DNA from: Candidatus Aerophobota bacterium
GTDB lineage: Bacteria; Aerophobota; Aerophobia; Aerophobales; B3-G15
Direction of reading: 5' to 3'
DNA length: 7,343 nucleotides
Assembly (NCBI GenBank): GCA_014859225.1
Contig: JACUUP010000075.1
Location: forward strand, 1 to 7,343
Each line of letters starts with the position of its first letter. Within the stretch, counting starts at the first letter, position 1. The notes beneath the pieces were generated by a model that saw only the letters and a list, made by a program, of their open reading frames with translations, searched no databases and was not told the DNA's origin. Position numbers and translations under genes: made by a program. This document shows positions 1 to 6,414 of the stretch, one piece after another.

Positions 1-2636
1 TACGTCAGGATGAAGAACGGTTTTTAAAGCTGGCAAACGCTATGCCCTTATCAGCCTACGCTATAGCCTCCAGGACGAAGGATAGTAATGGTTACCAAAC
101 TCTTTTCACCTCAAAGAGCATTCTTCAGCATTTTCTTGATGAGGTTGCCGATACCCTGGTTCGTTATGCTGGCGACATTTTTGCCGAGGAACTTGGGGAG
201 GAAAAAGAACAAAGACAATCGTTCAACTTACCTGGTAGCACCTGGCAGAGCCGGCTCATAGAGTCATTGACCGCTGTTAATCCCTCGTTCCATCTACAAG
301 GATTTACTGAACGAGGCATTCCCGAAACCTTGAATAAGTGGCTTCATCCTGGTATGGTGGCTCAGCGAGAGGAGGATTACCGCATATGTTTTCGGCTGGA
401 GATGCCATCTGGTAGCGAAAAAAATGATAACCAGTGGCAGGTAAGCTATTTACTCCAGGCAGTAGATGATCCCAGCCTCCTTGTTCCCACCGAGAGGATA
501 TGGAAATCTTCCAAAAGGGAGCTTCACTTCTTAAACCGCACCTTCAAGGATCCTCAAGAAAAACTCTTAATGGCATTGGCTGAAGCTTCTTGCATCTTCC
601 CCCCTCTCGCTGAGAGTTTACAAGAGGCATGCCCGTCCTGTATGCACATGAAGACCAATGAGGCATGGAATTTTTTAGACACCGCCGCTCCCATTTTGCA
701 GCAATCAGGGTTCACTGTTTTACTTCCCCAGGAGCTTACGCGGGCAGGGCAGCGTAGAATCAAAGCCAGGATGAGGATTGGCTCAAGAAAATCAACGGAT
801 AAGAATGGAAGCGAAAGTGGGACATTCGCTCTTCCTTCTCTCATAGATTACCACTGGGAAATAGCCCTGGGAGATGAGGTGTTAACCCTCTCTGAGTTTA
901 AACAGATAGCTCGTCTCAAGCAACCTCTTGTTCACTGGCGAGACCGCTGGGTAATAATCAACCCCCAGGAAGCAGCTGACATGAAGAAGCTCTTTGATGA
1001 GGCAAGCTCAGGAACATTGAGTTTTCGCGAAGCTTTATCCGCCACTCTTTTAGGGGAAAAAGACCAGATTGAGCTTGCCAGCCCGGTGGAGGTTGTTGCC
1101 ACGGGGAATATGAAACATATTGTGGACATGCTCAAAACTGACAAAACGGCAAGGTGCGTTGAGGTTCCTTCTACCTTTCAGGGGAAACTACGAGCATATC
1201 AGGAGAGGGGATTGACGTGGCTTACCAGTATGACCAATTTGGGTTTTGGTGTGTGCCTGGCTGATGATATGGGACTTGGAAAAACGATTCAGTTGATAGC
1301 CTGGTTACTGCACCGAAAGGAGCATATGTGCGCTAACGCCCATCCTGTGCTCATTGTGTGCCCAACATCGGTACTGGGTAACTGGCAAAGGGAAATAGAG
1401 CGATTCGGGCCTGAGCTTTCGGTTCTTCCTCATCATGGTTTAGAGCGAGCCACCTCAAAGAAGTCCATGGAAAAGAGTTTTTCCCCTCACGTGGTGGTTT
1501 TGACAACCTACTCCCTGGCAAGGCGAGATAGAGAACTTCTCTCAGAGATTGAGTGGGGAGCCGTTGTGCTGGATGAGGCGCAAAACATAAAAAACCCTTA
1601 CGCTCAACAAGCCAGGGCAATTCGTCAATTCAAGGCACACACTAAAATTGCTCTTACGGGAACACCTGTAGAGAATAGACTCTCGGAGCTTTGGTCTATT
1701 TTTGAATTTCTCAATTCTCACTACCTTGGTCCCTTAAAACAATTCAAACGCACTTTTGCTCTTCCCATAGAACGATATAAAGATCCAGAAGCGACACAGA
1801 AATTCAAGAAACTCACGCAACCGTTTTTATTGAGGAGGTTAAAAACGGACAAAACTATCATTGCTGATCTTCCCGAGAAAAACGAAATGAAAGTTTTTTG
1901 CACGTTAACTCGAGAACAGGCTACGTTATACCAGGCTCTTCTGGATGAGACAATGGAAAAAATAGAAAAAAGTGAAGGTATGGCACGACGTGGTCTTGTC
2001 CTTTCTCTTATAACCTCTCTCAAGCAGATATGTAATCATCCCTCTCTTTATCTAAGAGAAGGCGCCTCTTCATTTTCTCGTTCAGGCAAACTCAAGCGAC
2101 TGGTTGAAATGAGCGAGGAAGTCATGGAAGAAAAAAGTTATGCCCTCATCTTCACCCAGTTTCGGGAAATGGGACACCTTTTAGCTCGCTGCCTGGAAGA
2201 CAAATTCGGGGAAACGGTTCCCTTTCTTCACGGTGGTGTTCTGCGTGCAAAAAGAGATGAGATGGTTCGCTCTTTCCAGGAAAAAGAAGATGCGTATCCT
2301 CTTTTTCTCATCTCCCTCAGGGCAGGCGGGACGGGCCTTAATTTAACGCGGGCAAGTTTTGTATTTCATTTTGACAGATGGTGGAATCCTGCGGTGGAAA
2401 ATCAAGCTACTGACCGTGCCTTTCGCATAGGACAAAAAAAGAATGTGCAGGTGTACAAAATGGTGTGTCTCGGCACCATGGAGGAGAGGATAGACAGGAT
2501 GCTGGAGGAAAAAAGGGATCTGGCGGATAGAATAATAGGTGCAGGCGAGGGATGGATTACAGAGCTATCCAATGACAAGCTTCGTGAAATACTAACCTTA
2601 AGCAAAGAAGCGGCAATTGATTTGGAGGATGAGTAA
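1..2636 (+). CDS. SNF2/RapA-family DEAD/DEAH-box helicase-like ATPase, 5' partial
   Basis: This is a Swi2/Snf2-type superfamily 2 ATPase, a motor that translocates on double-stranded DNA to remodel or displace bound proteins. Numbered from the Met at base 42, the motifs are: Walker A ADDMGLGKT near 407-415, the Ia block VCPTSVLGNW after it, DEAQ at 511-514, TGTP at 539-542, LIFTQF at 702-707, SLRAGGTGLNLT at 758-769 and the arginine-finger motif RAFRIGQ at 792-798. The roughly 390 residues before Walker A match the SNF2-associated domain of bacterial members (cue: DDPSLLVPTERIW). The frame is open to the window edge and its upstream codons (DEERFLKLANAMP) fit the family, so Met42 is probably internal; full bacterial homologues are usually about 1000 residues. 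The stop overlaps the SWIM gene start by one base. All catalytic motifs look intact. Biological role in bacteria is largely unknown. Confidence 0.95.
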   Translation, partial: RQDEERFLKLANAMPLSAYAIASRTKDSNGYQTLFTSKSILQHFLDEVADTLVRYAGDIFAEELGEEKEQRQSFNLPGSTWQSRLIESLTAVNPSFHLQGFTERGIPETLNKWLHPGMVAQREEDYRICFRLEMPSGSEKNDNQWQVSYLLQAVDDPSLLVPTERIWKSSKRELHFLNRTFKDPQEKLLMALAEASCIFPPLAESLQEACPSCMHMKTNEAWNFLDTAAPILQQSGFTVLLPQELTRAGQRRIKARMRIGSRKSTDKNGSESGTFALPSLIDYHWEIALGDEVLTLSEFKQIARLKQPLVHWRDRWVIINPQEAADMKKLFDEASSGTLSFREALSATLLGEKDQIELASPVEVVATGNMKHIVDMLKTDKTARCVEVPSTFQGKLRAYQERGLTWLTSMTNLGFGVCLADDMGLGKTIQLIAWLLHRKEHMCANAHPVLIVCPTSVLGNWQREIERFGPELSVLPHHGLERATSKKSMEKSFSPHVVVLTTYSLARRDRELLSEIEWGAVVLDEAQNIKNPYAQQARAIRQFKAHTKIALTGTPVENRLSELWSIFEFLNSHYLGPLKQFKRTFALPIERYKDPEATQKFKKLTQPFLLRRLKTDKTIIADLPEKNEMKVFCTLTREQATLYQALLDETMEKIEKSEGMARRGLVLSLITSLKQICNHPSLYLREGASSFSRSGKLKRLVEMSEEVMEEKSYALIFTQFREMGHLLARCLEDKFGETVPFLHGGVLRAKRDEMVRSFQEKEDAYPLFLISLRAGGTGLNLTRASFVFHFDRWWNPAVENQATDRAFRIGQKKNVQVYKMVCLGTMEERIDRMLEEKRDLADRIIGAGEGWITELSNDKLREILTLSKEAAIDLEDE

Positions 2637-2638
2637 TG
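2624..2638 (+). promoter_or_regulatory. Shine-Dalgarno and TAATG coupling junction for the SWIM gene
   Basis: GGAGG (2624-2628) lies inside the last codons of the SNF2 gene, seven bases before ATG 2636. The stop TAA and the start ATG share the A at 2636. This layout favours translational coupling, so that both proteins are made in a linked ratio, and it fixes the SWIM gene start. Confidence 0.8.
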
Positions 2639-3484
2639 GCAAAAAAGGGCGCATTTGGTAGAACCTGGTGGGCTGAAAAGTGGATAGAAGCCCTGGAAAT
2701 TTTGGGCAGGGATTATTCAAATAGGCTCCCACGGGGTCGCACCTATGCCCGCAGGGGAGCGGTGAGGGATTTGATAATTCTTCCCGGGGAGGTGAGGGCG
2801 AAGGTGCAGGGAACAAGACGCACTCCTTACCAGGTCAGGATAAAACTTCCAGCTTTAACCAACAAGCAGTGGCAAAACGTCATTACAGCATTAGCCAAAC
2901 AGGCTATCTTTGCTGCCAAACTTCTCGTCGGGGAAATGCCATCAACCATAGATGAGGCATTCAACGGTTGTGGTCTTTCTCTTTTTCCCGTGAAGGCAAC
3001 CGAGCTTAAAACAAGTTGTTCTTGTCCTGATTGGGCTAATCCCTGTAAACATATAGCTGCCACGCATTACATCTTAGGTCAATCATTCGATAGCGATCCC
3101 TTCTTACTTTTTGAGCTGCGGGGAAGGACGAAAGAAAAACTTATGGAAGAGCTAAGAGAAGCCCGAAGTGCACATGGTTGCGTAGAAACAAAATCTTTGC
3201 CGCAAGAAGAAAAAGAACCTGCAGAGCAACTTCTCCCCGATACTCTCAATGAAGAAGAATTTGTTTCACTGGGAGCATCCCTGGAGGATTTACATTTTCA
3301 CATTAGCCAGCCACAGGGAAAATCTACCACGTTGAGCCGGCTGGGGCCTTTATCGGGTATTGCTGGGGGGCATCTTTTTACCGTACAGCTTGAGCAAATC
3401 TATAGCTATGTAAGTTTCCTCGCTCAGGAGATTGCACTTGCTTCTCCAAAAAAGAGAAAAAGAGGGTCAGATCTTGACATTTAA
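2636..3484 (+). CDS. SWIM zinc-finger protein, partner of the SNF2 ATPase
   Basis: This is a 282-residue protein of the bacterial SWIM family. The N-terminal block (GRTWWAEKWIEALE, then RLPRGRTYARRG and a TPYQVRIKLP segment) is typical of SWIM proteins encoded beside SNF2 ATPases. The zinc-binding motif CSCPDWANPCKH gives ligands Cys128, Cys130, Cys137 and His139 (CxCx6CxH). The family is predicted to bind DNA or protein and to associate with SNF2 motors. The start is fixed by a GGAGG seven bases upstream and the one-base overlap with the SNF2 stop. The C-terminal region (LSRLGPLSG and the following helix) still fits the family. The last residues, about KKRKRGSDLDI and the TAA, are encoded by a repeat that recurs elsewhere in the window, so the natural tail was probably replaced. 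Precise biochemical function is unknown. Confidence 0.92.
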   Translation: MAKKGAFGRTWWAEKWIEALEILGRDYSNRLPRGRTYARRGAVRDLIILPGEVRAKVQGTRRTPYQVRIKLPALTNKQWQNVITALAKQAIFAAKLLVGEMPSTIDEAFNGCGLSLFPVKATELKTSCSCPDWANPCKHIAATHYILGQSFDSDPFLLFELRGRTKEKLMEELREARSAHGCVETKSLPQEEKEPAEQLLPDTLNEEEFVSLGASLEDLHFHISQPQGKSTTLSRLGPLSGIAGGHLFTVQLEQIYSYVSFLAQEIALASPKKRKRGSDLDI

Positions 3485-3517
3485 GTTTTCCATCCTGACA
3501 AAGAGCCAAAAAAACGA
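3448..3517 (+). repeat. Left arm of dispersed repeat, copy 1
   Basis: This A-rich lead-in is followed by GAGGGTCAGATCTTGACATT, an AAGTTTT run, TCCTGACAA, GAGCC and an A-run. The same order of words occurs at 6231-6299, with only scattered substitutions and small indels over about 65 bases. The copy overlaps the end of the SWIM gene and contains its stop codon (3482-3484). Confidence 0.85.
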
Positions 3518-3523
3518 TATGAA
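3495..3523 (+). promoter_or_regulatory. Candidate promoter inside the left arm, upstream of the LEA14-like gene
   Basis: CTGACA (3495-3500) and TATGAA (3518-3523) are 17 bases apart, five and four matches respectively to the sigma70 hexamers. Initiation would fall near 3530, just before the ATG at 3543, leaving a very short leader. The -35 word lies in the conserved arm and is also present in the second copy. This is suggestive only. Confidence 0.3.
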
Positions 3524-3542
3524 CTGTAACGTGAGTTCCTAC

Positions 3543-4178
3543 ATGTCAAAGTCAATCCTAAAGGGACCTTTTCGGGTTGTAGCACCTCTCATTTTCATAA
3601 CTTTTATGCTATCTACCGCTATCCATGCAGAGCAGATGCTGCATATGCCTGCAGAAAATACTCCTCTTGTTTCCATAGCTATCTCTGAAGATGAAAACTT
3701 GCCCGAGCAACCAGCAGCGAAACCCCTCATCCTCATCCCCAGGCTTCATATTGAAGCTATCTCTAACTCATGGGGTGAAGTTTCCCTGGATTCAACGACC
3801 ATACATACGCACATACTGGTGAACAATCCACACCTTCACCTTATCCCCATGGAAGTTGACTGCAGCATATACCTCAATGATATAGAGATGGTGAGCGGTC
3901 TCGGGAAAGACCTGCAGATTGAAGAATGTGCAAGCGGAAGCTCAATTCGCTTTACAAGCAGGATAGACAACGAAAACATAATGAAGTGGTGGGTATCTCA
4001 CATTATGAATGGAGAGAAAACCCAGTATCGTTTAGGATATATTCTTATGATAAAGTGGCTGGGAGTAAGAATAGCTAATTGGCCAAATAGTATTGAAGGC
4101 AGCTTTGAAACTGATTTTTTCGGGAACAAACAAAAACAGGAAGAATACGAGAGTGAACTACATGAGGCGGGCGATTAA
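3543..4178 (+). CDS. LEA14/WHy-domain-like secreted protein
   Basis: This is a 211-residue protein predicted to be exported. The ATG at 3543 was chosen because it gives a short basic n-region (MSKSILKGPFR), a hydrophobic core and a plausible signal-peptidase I site after Ala29 (AIHA, then EQ). In-frame ATG 3519 and TTG 3432 would bury that signal. No strong ribosome-binding site is visible; GTGAG at 3531 is the best. No lipobox Cys is present. The mature part, from about residue 65, resembles LEA14/WHy (LEA type 2) domains: WGEVSLDSTTIHTHILVNNP from Trp77, then IYLNDIEMVSG, and the block WWVSHIMNGEKT from Trp149. I associate that last block with euryarchaeal LEA14-like proteins. These domains are linked to desiccation or stress tolerance, with no known enzymatic activity. 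The gene is enclosed by repeat arms. Confidence 0.75.
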   Translation: MSKSILKGPFRVVAPLIFITFMLSTAIHAEQMLHMPAENTPLVSIAISEDENLPEQPAAKPLILIPRLHIEAISNSWGEVSLDSTTIHTHILVNNPHLHLIPMEVDCSIYLNDIEMVSGLGKDLQIEECASGSSIRFTSRIDNENIMKWWVSHIMNGEKTQYRLGYILMIKWLGVRIANWPNSIEGSFETDFFGNKQKQEEYESELHEAGD

Positions 4179-4184
4179 TTACCT

Positions 4185-4220
4185 AAAATAAATTTGTCCT
4201 GTTTTCTCACCTTTTCTCAC
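4185..4220 (+). repeat. Right arm of dispersed repeat, copy 1
   Basis: AAATAAATTTGTCC (4186-4199) followed by TTTTCTCAC and TTTTCTCAC matches AAATAAATCTGTCC and its T-rich continuation at 6358-6392. It sits between the convergent LEA14-like and mscS genes and occupies most of the 57-base spacer, which shows no ordinary rho-independent hairpin. Confidence 0.75.
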
Positions 4221-4235
4221 TTCTTCTTAAATAGT

Positions 4236-5042
4236 TCACATACGAAATGTTACATCCACTCTGTTTGAGCTGAGGGAAATATTTTGTTCAGAAAAAACCT
4301 CTTTCAACCGAGGTGCCATCTGTTGGGTAACGAAGCTTTGGAACGCTGGCGTCATAGTAAACATTGCTCTTACAACTACCTGGGGACTTTTTGTCTCTAA
4401 AACGGATACCTGTATCTCACCTTCGTCCAGTTGATGGTAGCGGAAGTAATCCTCCAGCACATCGCGGAGAAGAGATTGTCCCCTCGGCGTGTCTTCTTGT
4501 TTCTGAAGAAAAACATCTACAAATACAGTTACTTTCCCCCTGGTGAAATTTTTAACTGTTGTTATGCTACCATTAAATAAAATGTGCAACTGTCCGCTCA
4601 TATCCCTTATTTTTGTGGTTCTAAGACCTATCTCTTCAATGTAGCCTGTAGAGCCTGCAATTTCCACGTAATCTCCTACATGGATGTTCCTTTCAAAAAG
4701 AAGTGTTATGCCGGATAGGACATCTCTTATGAAGTTTTGAGCTCCGAAACCTATGGCAAATCCTACCACTCCGGCACTTACCAGAAGGGGGGTGAGGTTC
4801 ACGTTAAATAATCTAAAGAGAAAACCCAGGACAAAGAAAGCAATGGCATACTTGAGAACACTCTTTATTAGTGTAGCAAGTGTTTTTGTCTCCTGAGGAG
4901 TGCCATAAGGCCGCTCCTCCATCTTTTTTGCAGGGAATAGACGATCAACTATGGCGAAGGTAATTCTTCCCGCTGCATACCCGGCAACAATGATTACGGT
5001 AGACCAGATTAGCTTTACAGCCCAGTTTTCTATTCCAAACAT
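4236..5042 (-). CDS. mscS: Small-conductance mechanosensitive channel, MscS family
   Basis: This 268-residue MscS-family channel releases solutes when membrane tension rises under hypo-osmotic shock. Three transmembrane helices are visible: about 8-33, 57-79 and the glycine/alanine-rich pore helix 84-112 (SAGVVGFAIGFGAQNFIRD). The pore helix leads into the diagnostic beta domain, with FERNIHVGDYVEI at 117-129, EEIGLRTTKIRD and NGSITTVKNFTRG. Residues 171-268 form the cytoplasmic alpha/beta portion. Length is close to the canonical E. coli protein. The loop motif usually seen as IPNG reads ILFNG here, a small departure. The ATG at 5042 has a GGAG nine bases upstream (5052-5055) and a good promoter further up. 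The gene is convergent with the LEA14-like gene and divergent from the 2TM-domain gene. The family assignment is secure; the subgroup is not. Confidence 0.93.
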   Translation of the reverse strand: MFGIENWAVKLIWSTVIIVAGYAAGRITFAIVDRLFPAKKMEERPYGTPQETKTLATLIKSVLKYAIAFFVLGFLFRLFNVNLTPLLVSAGVVGFAIGFGAQNFIRDVLSGITLLFERNIHVGDYVEIAGSTGYIEEIGLRTTKIRDMSGQLHILFNGSITTVKNFTRGKVTVFVDVFLQKQEDTPRGQSLLRDVLEDYFRYHQLDEGEIQVSVLETKSPQVVVRAMFTMTPAFQSFVTQQMAPRLKEVFSEQNISLSSNRVDVTFRM

Positions 5043-5083
5043 ATGTGTTTTCTCCGCAAAAAAATGAGTTTTCCTTTGCTCTT

Positions 5084-5112
5084 ATTTTACCACCCTCTCG
5101 TTTTTCTGTCCA
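5084..5112 (-). promoter_or_regulatory. Sigma70-type promoter of the mscS gene
   Basis: On the minus strand, TGGACA (5107-5112) and TAAAAT (5084-5089) are separated by exactly 17 bases, each matching five of six consensus positions. Transcription would start near 5077, giving a leader of about 35 bases that contains the GGAG ribosome-binding site. Confidence 0.6.
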
Positions 5113-5123
5113 CCCCCCACCTC

Positions 5124-5152
5124 TTGCTCTTTTTAAAGGATTATCCTAATAT
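5124..5152 (+). promoter_or_regulatory. Candidate divergent promoter for the 2TM-domain gene
   Basis: TTGCTC (5124-5129) and TAATAT (5147-5152) are 17 bases apart in an AT-rich patch, just outside the mscS promoter and facing the other way. The transcript would have a leader of about 220 bases. The match is moderate and other starts closer to the gene are possible. Confidence 0.3.
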
Positions 5153-5378
5153 ATATATGCAACAGGAGCATTCGTAGAATTCTTACGCAACGTATAAAAA
5201 GAACGTAGCAACATTCACTACAGAAGTGATAGTGCAGTGAAATTTCCAAAAGATGCTTTCACGCCAAAGCTCATAAATACATTTGAGGGTTTCGGATTCA
5301 AAGTGATCATTAAAAAAAGGTTGCCAGACCTTACATGTCAAGATCTGAACCCCTTGCATAGTATACCAGGAGATACAT
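5153..5378 (+). other. Gene-free leader region upstream of the 2TM-domain gene
   Basis: I see no convincing gene here. The stretch holds TTCACT and AGTGAA half-sites around 5214-5242 that could pair in RNA, with a nested CACTA/TAGTG pair. It also holds an inverted copy of the dispersed repeat core (5325-5353) and the AGGAG ribosome-binding site at 5368-5372. A 68-codon open frame on the minus strand crosses it and runs into the 2TM gene start; it has no family cues I recognise and is probably chance or a remnant. Confidence 0.5.
5325..5353 (-). repeat. Inverted copy of the dispersed repeat core
   Basis: Read on the minus strand, GGGGTTCAGATCTTGACATG followed by TAAGG matches GGGTCAGATCTTGACATTTAAG at 3464-3485, with one extra T and one substitution. 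The copy also has CAGACCTT and AAGATCTG as outer half-sites (7 of 8 pairing), so it can form a hairpin. It ends 15 bases before the ribosome-binding site of the 2TM-domain gene. The longer arm sequence is not clearly present. Confidence 0.7.
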
Positions 5379-6227
5379 ATGGAAGACAATGACTTGAGGA
5401 AAATTGCTCGCAGAAGAGTAGGGTCTAAGCGTCATGCAGCAGTATACGTTGTGGTTATTTTATTTCTCGGATTAATCAATCTTTTTACTTTCAGGCACTT
5501 TCCCTGGTTTTTATTTTGCGCCGCAGGGTGGGGCATTGGAGTGCTCTTTCACCTGCTCTTTGCCTATGGATTTATGGGAGATGCCCTCAATATAGAACGA
5601 GAATTTCAAAGGTTGAAACGTAAAATGAGCAAAACGGCGGAAAAACCTGAAAACAAAGATGAGCAGTACAGGCGAAGCGATTTTGAAGAGCGAGTGGAGC
5701 ACTTTGCCAGTAGCGCCAGGCAGGTTGGTCAACGAGCAGATGCTTATTTTCAAAGCACAAAAGAGGGAAGGTTAGTATCCTGTAGCGTTGCTATTGCCTG
5801 GAGTATCATTGTTCTCATTTTCTTTCATTTTTTCCGTCACTACATCGCCTACTATCACTACGAAACAATCAATCAGGTTGGTAGGTGGGTAAGAGAGCCA
5901 CTCCTTACGGAAAACTTTCATGCAGTTTTACCCATTCTCACCCTAACGCTCATGCTATCCATTGTGGGTAATTGTATCTTGATTATTTTTGATAGATACC
6001 TGCTCAGGCAAGCTATTTCCATAATCCTCAATGTATTTGGACTTGCAACTGTGTTAACGTTTCTTTTCGTGTTTCCCTTTAACTTTACTGTCATACCTAT
6101 TCCTTTTGCTGCGCACATCTTAAGCTTTGTCGTGGCGTTAGCCTTCATTGGTATTTCCATTGGATTTATTGTAGGCATCGTGGTAAAAGCTGTGAGATTA
6201 ACTGTTACTCTTGTCCGCGGGATATAG
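5379..6227 (+). CDS. 2TM-domain integral membrane protein of unknown function
   Basis: This is a 282-residue polytopic membrane protein. The N-terminal part resembles the bacterial 2TM domain: a basic lead-in RKIARRRV, helix about 20-37, a PWF turn, helix about 43-65 with GWGIGVLFHLLFAYG, then a charged segment. Residues 70-130 are hydrophilic and probably cytosolic, with a likely coiled region. Four further helices follow near 133-152, 182-204, 210-233 and 242-270, with notable cues IIFDRYLLR and VFPFNFTVIP. 2TM domains often occur in sensor or envelope proteins, but the C-terminal half belongs to no family I can name, so no function is assigned. The ATG is supported by AGGAG six bases upstream. 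A repeat element begins four bases after the stop. The protein appears complete. Confidence 0.8.
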   Translation: MEDNDLRKIARRRVGSKRHAAVYVVVILFLGLINLFTFRHFPWFLFCAAGWGIGVLFHLLFAYGFMGDALNIEREFQRLKRKMSKTAEKPENKDEQYRRSDFEERVEHFASSARQVGQRADAYFQSTKEGRLVSCSVAIAWSIIVLIFFHFFRHYIAYYHYETINQVGRWVREPLLTENFHAVLPILTLTLMLSIVGNCILIIFDRYLLRQAISIILNVFGLATVLTFLFVFPFNFTVIPIPFAAHILSFVVALAFIGISIGFIVGIVVKAVRLTVTLVRGI

Positions 6228-6230
6228 CGG

Positions 6231-6392
6231 AGAAAAGAGAAAAGAGGGTCAGACCTTGACATTGAAGTTTTGCTCCTGACAATGAGCCTTGCAAAAAAAT
6301 TGACACAAACCTTAGTAGTTTTGACACTAAAAAGATTTAGCAGTAAATTAACGTAAAAAATAAATCTGTCCCCTTTTTTTCACTTTTTCTCT
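6231..6392 (+). mobile_element. Compact inverted-repeat (MITE-like) element B
   Basis: This non-coding element of about 160 bases has imperfect inverted ends. The left end reads AGAAAAGAGAAAAGAGGGTC followed by AGA; the right end, on the opposite strand, reads AGAGAAAAAGTGAAAAAAAG followed by GGGACAGA. Left and right arms match those at 3448-3517 and 4185-4220. It contains three TTGACA words (6256, 6300 and 6321). A transcript through it could fold into a long imperfect stem that might stop transcription or be processed. It encodes no protein and no obvious target duplication flanks it. It resembles non-autonomous or REP-type repeats, but the mobilising enzyme is not in the window. Confidence 0.6.
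6321..6349 (+). promoter_or_regulatory. Promoter-like pair inside element B
   Basis: A perfect TTGACA (6321-6326) lies 17 bases from TAAATT (6344-6349, four of six). It would start transcripts near 6356, reading out of the element into the broken gene at 6415. The spacing and perfect -35 make it plausible. Confidence 0.4.
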
Positions 6393-6414
6393 GAGCATCA
6401 AGGAGGGATACAAA

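Larger units (their letters stand above)
3451..4220 (+). mobile_element. Putative repeat-bounded element A carrying the LEA14-like gene
   Basis: The left boundary is the arm at 3448-3517. The right boundary, 4185-4220, contains AAATAAATTTGTCC followed by T-rich TTTTCTCAC words. The same left and right arms, in the same order and orientation, delimit the 160-bp element at 6231-6392. Here about 670 bases lie between the arms and encode one complete secreted protein. The outer ends are imperfectly inverted (GAGAAAAAGAGG against GAGAAAACAGG on the other strand). I see no transposase and no clear target-site duplication. The span may be a non-autonomous element that captured a gene, or two independent repeat insertions on either side of an older gene. 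The boundaries are approximate. Confidence 0.5.

Noticed and set aside
42-44. ATG at 42 as the true SNF2 gene start
   Set aside because: The frame stays open to the window edge, the upstream codons look like family sequence, no ribosome-binding site precedes the ATG, and homologues are longer at the N-terminus.
554-2605. Several minus-strand open frames inside the SNF2 gene
   Set aside because: They lie opposite a strongly supported coding region, have low-complexity composition and no recognisable domains.
3432-3542. Longer versions of the LEA14-like protein starting at TTG 3432 or ATG 3519
   Set aside because: The TTG has its purine block only one base away, and the extension would be translated from repeat sequence overlapping the SWIM gene. 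Both would place the signal peptide internally. The ATG at 3543 gives a normal signal peptide.
4179-4235. Bidirectional terminator between the convergent LEA14-like and mscS genes
   Set aside because: The spacer is T-rich from the repeat arm but shows no GC-rich hairpin followed by a T-run on either strand.
5183-5389. Minus-strand 68-codon open frame in the leader of the 2TM gene
   Set aside because: It has no ribosome-binding site or family cue that I recognise, includes the repeat core, and overlaps the start of a well-supported gene.
5918-6262. Minus-strand 114-codon frame opposite the 2TM-domain gene
   Set aside because: It is a shadow of the hydrophobic helices on the plus strand and extends into the repeat element; it has no ribosome-binding site or family cues.
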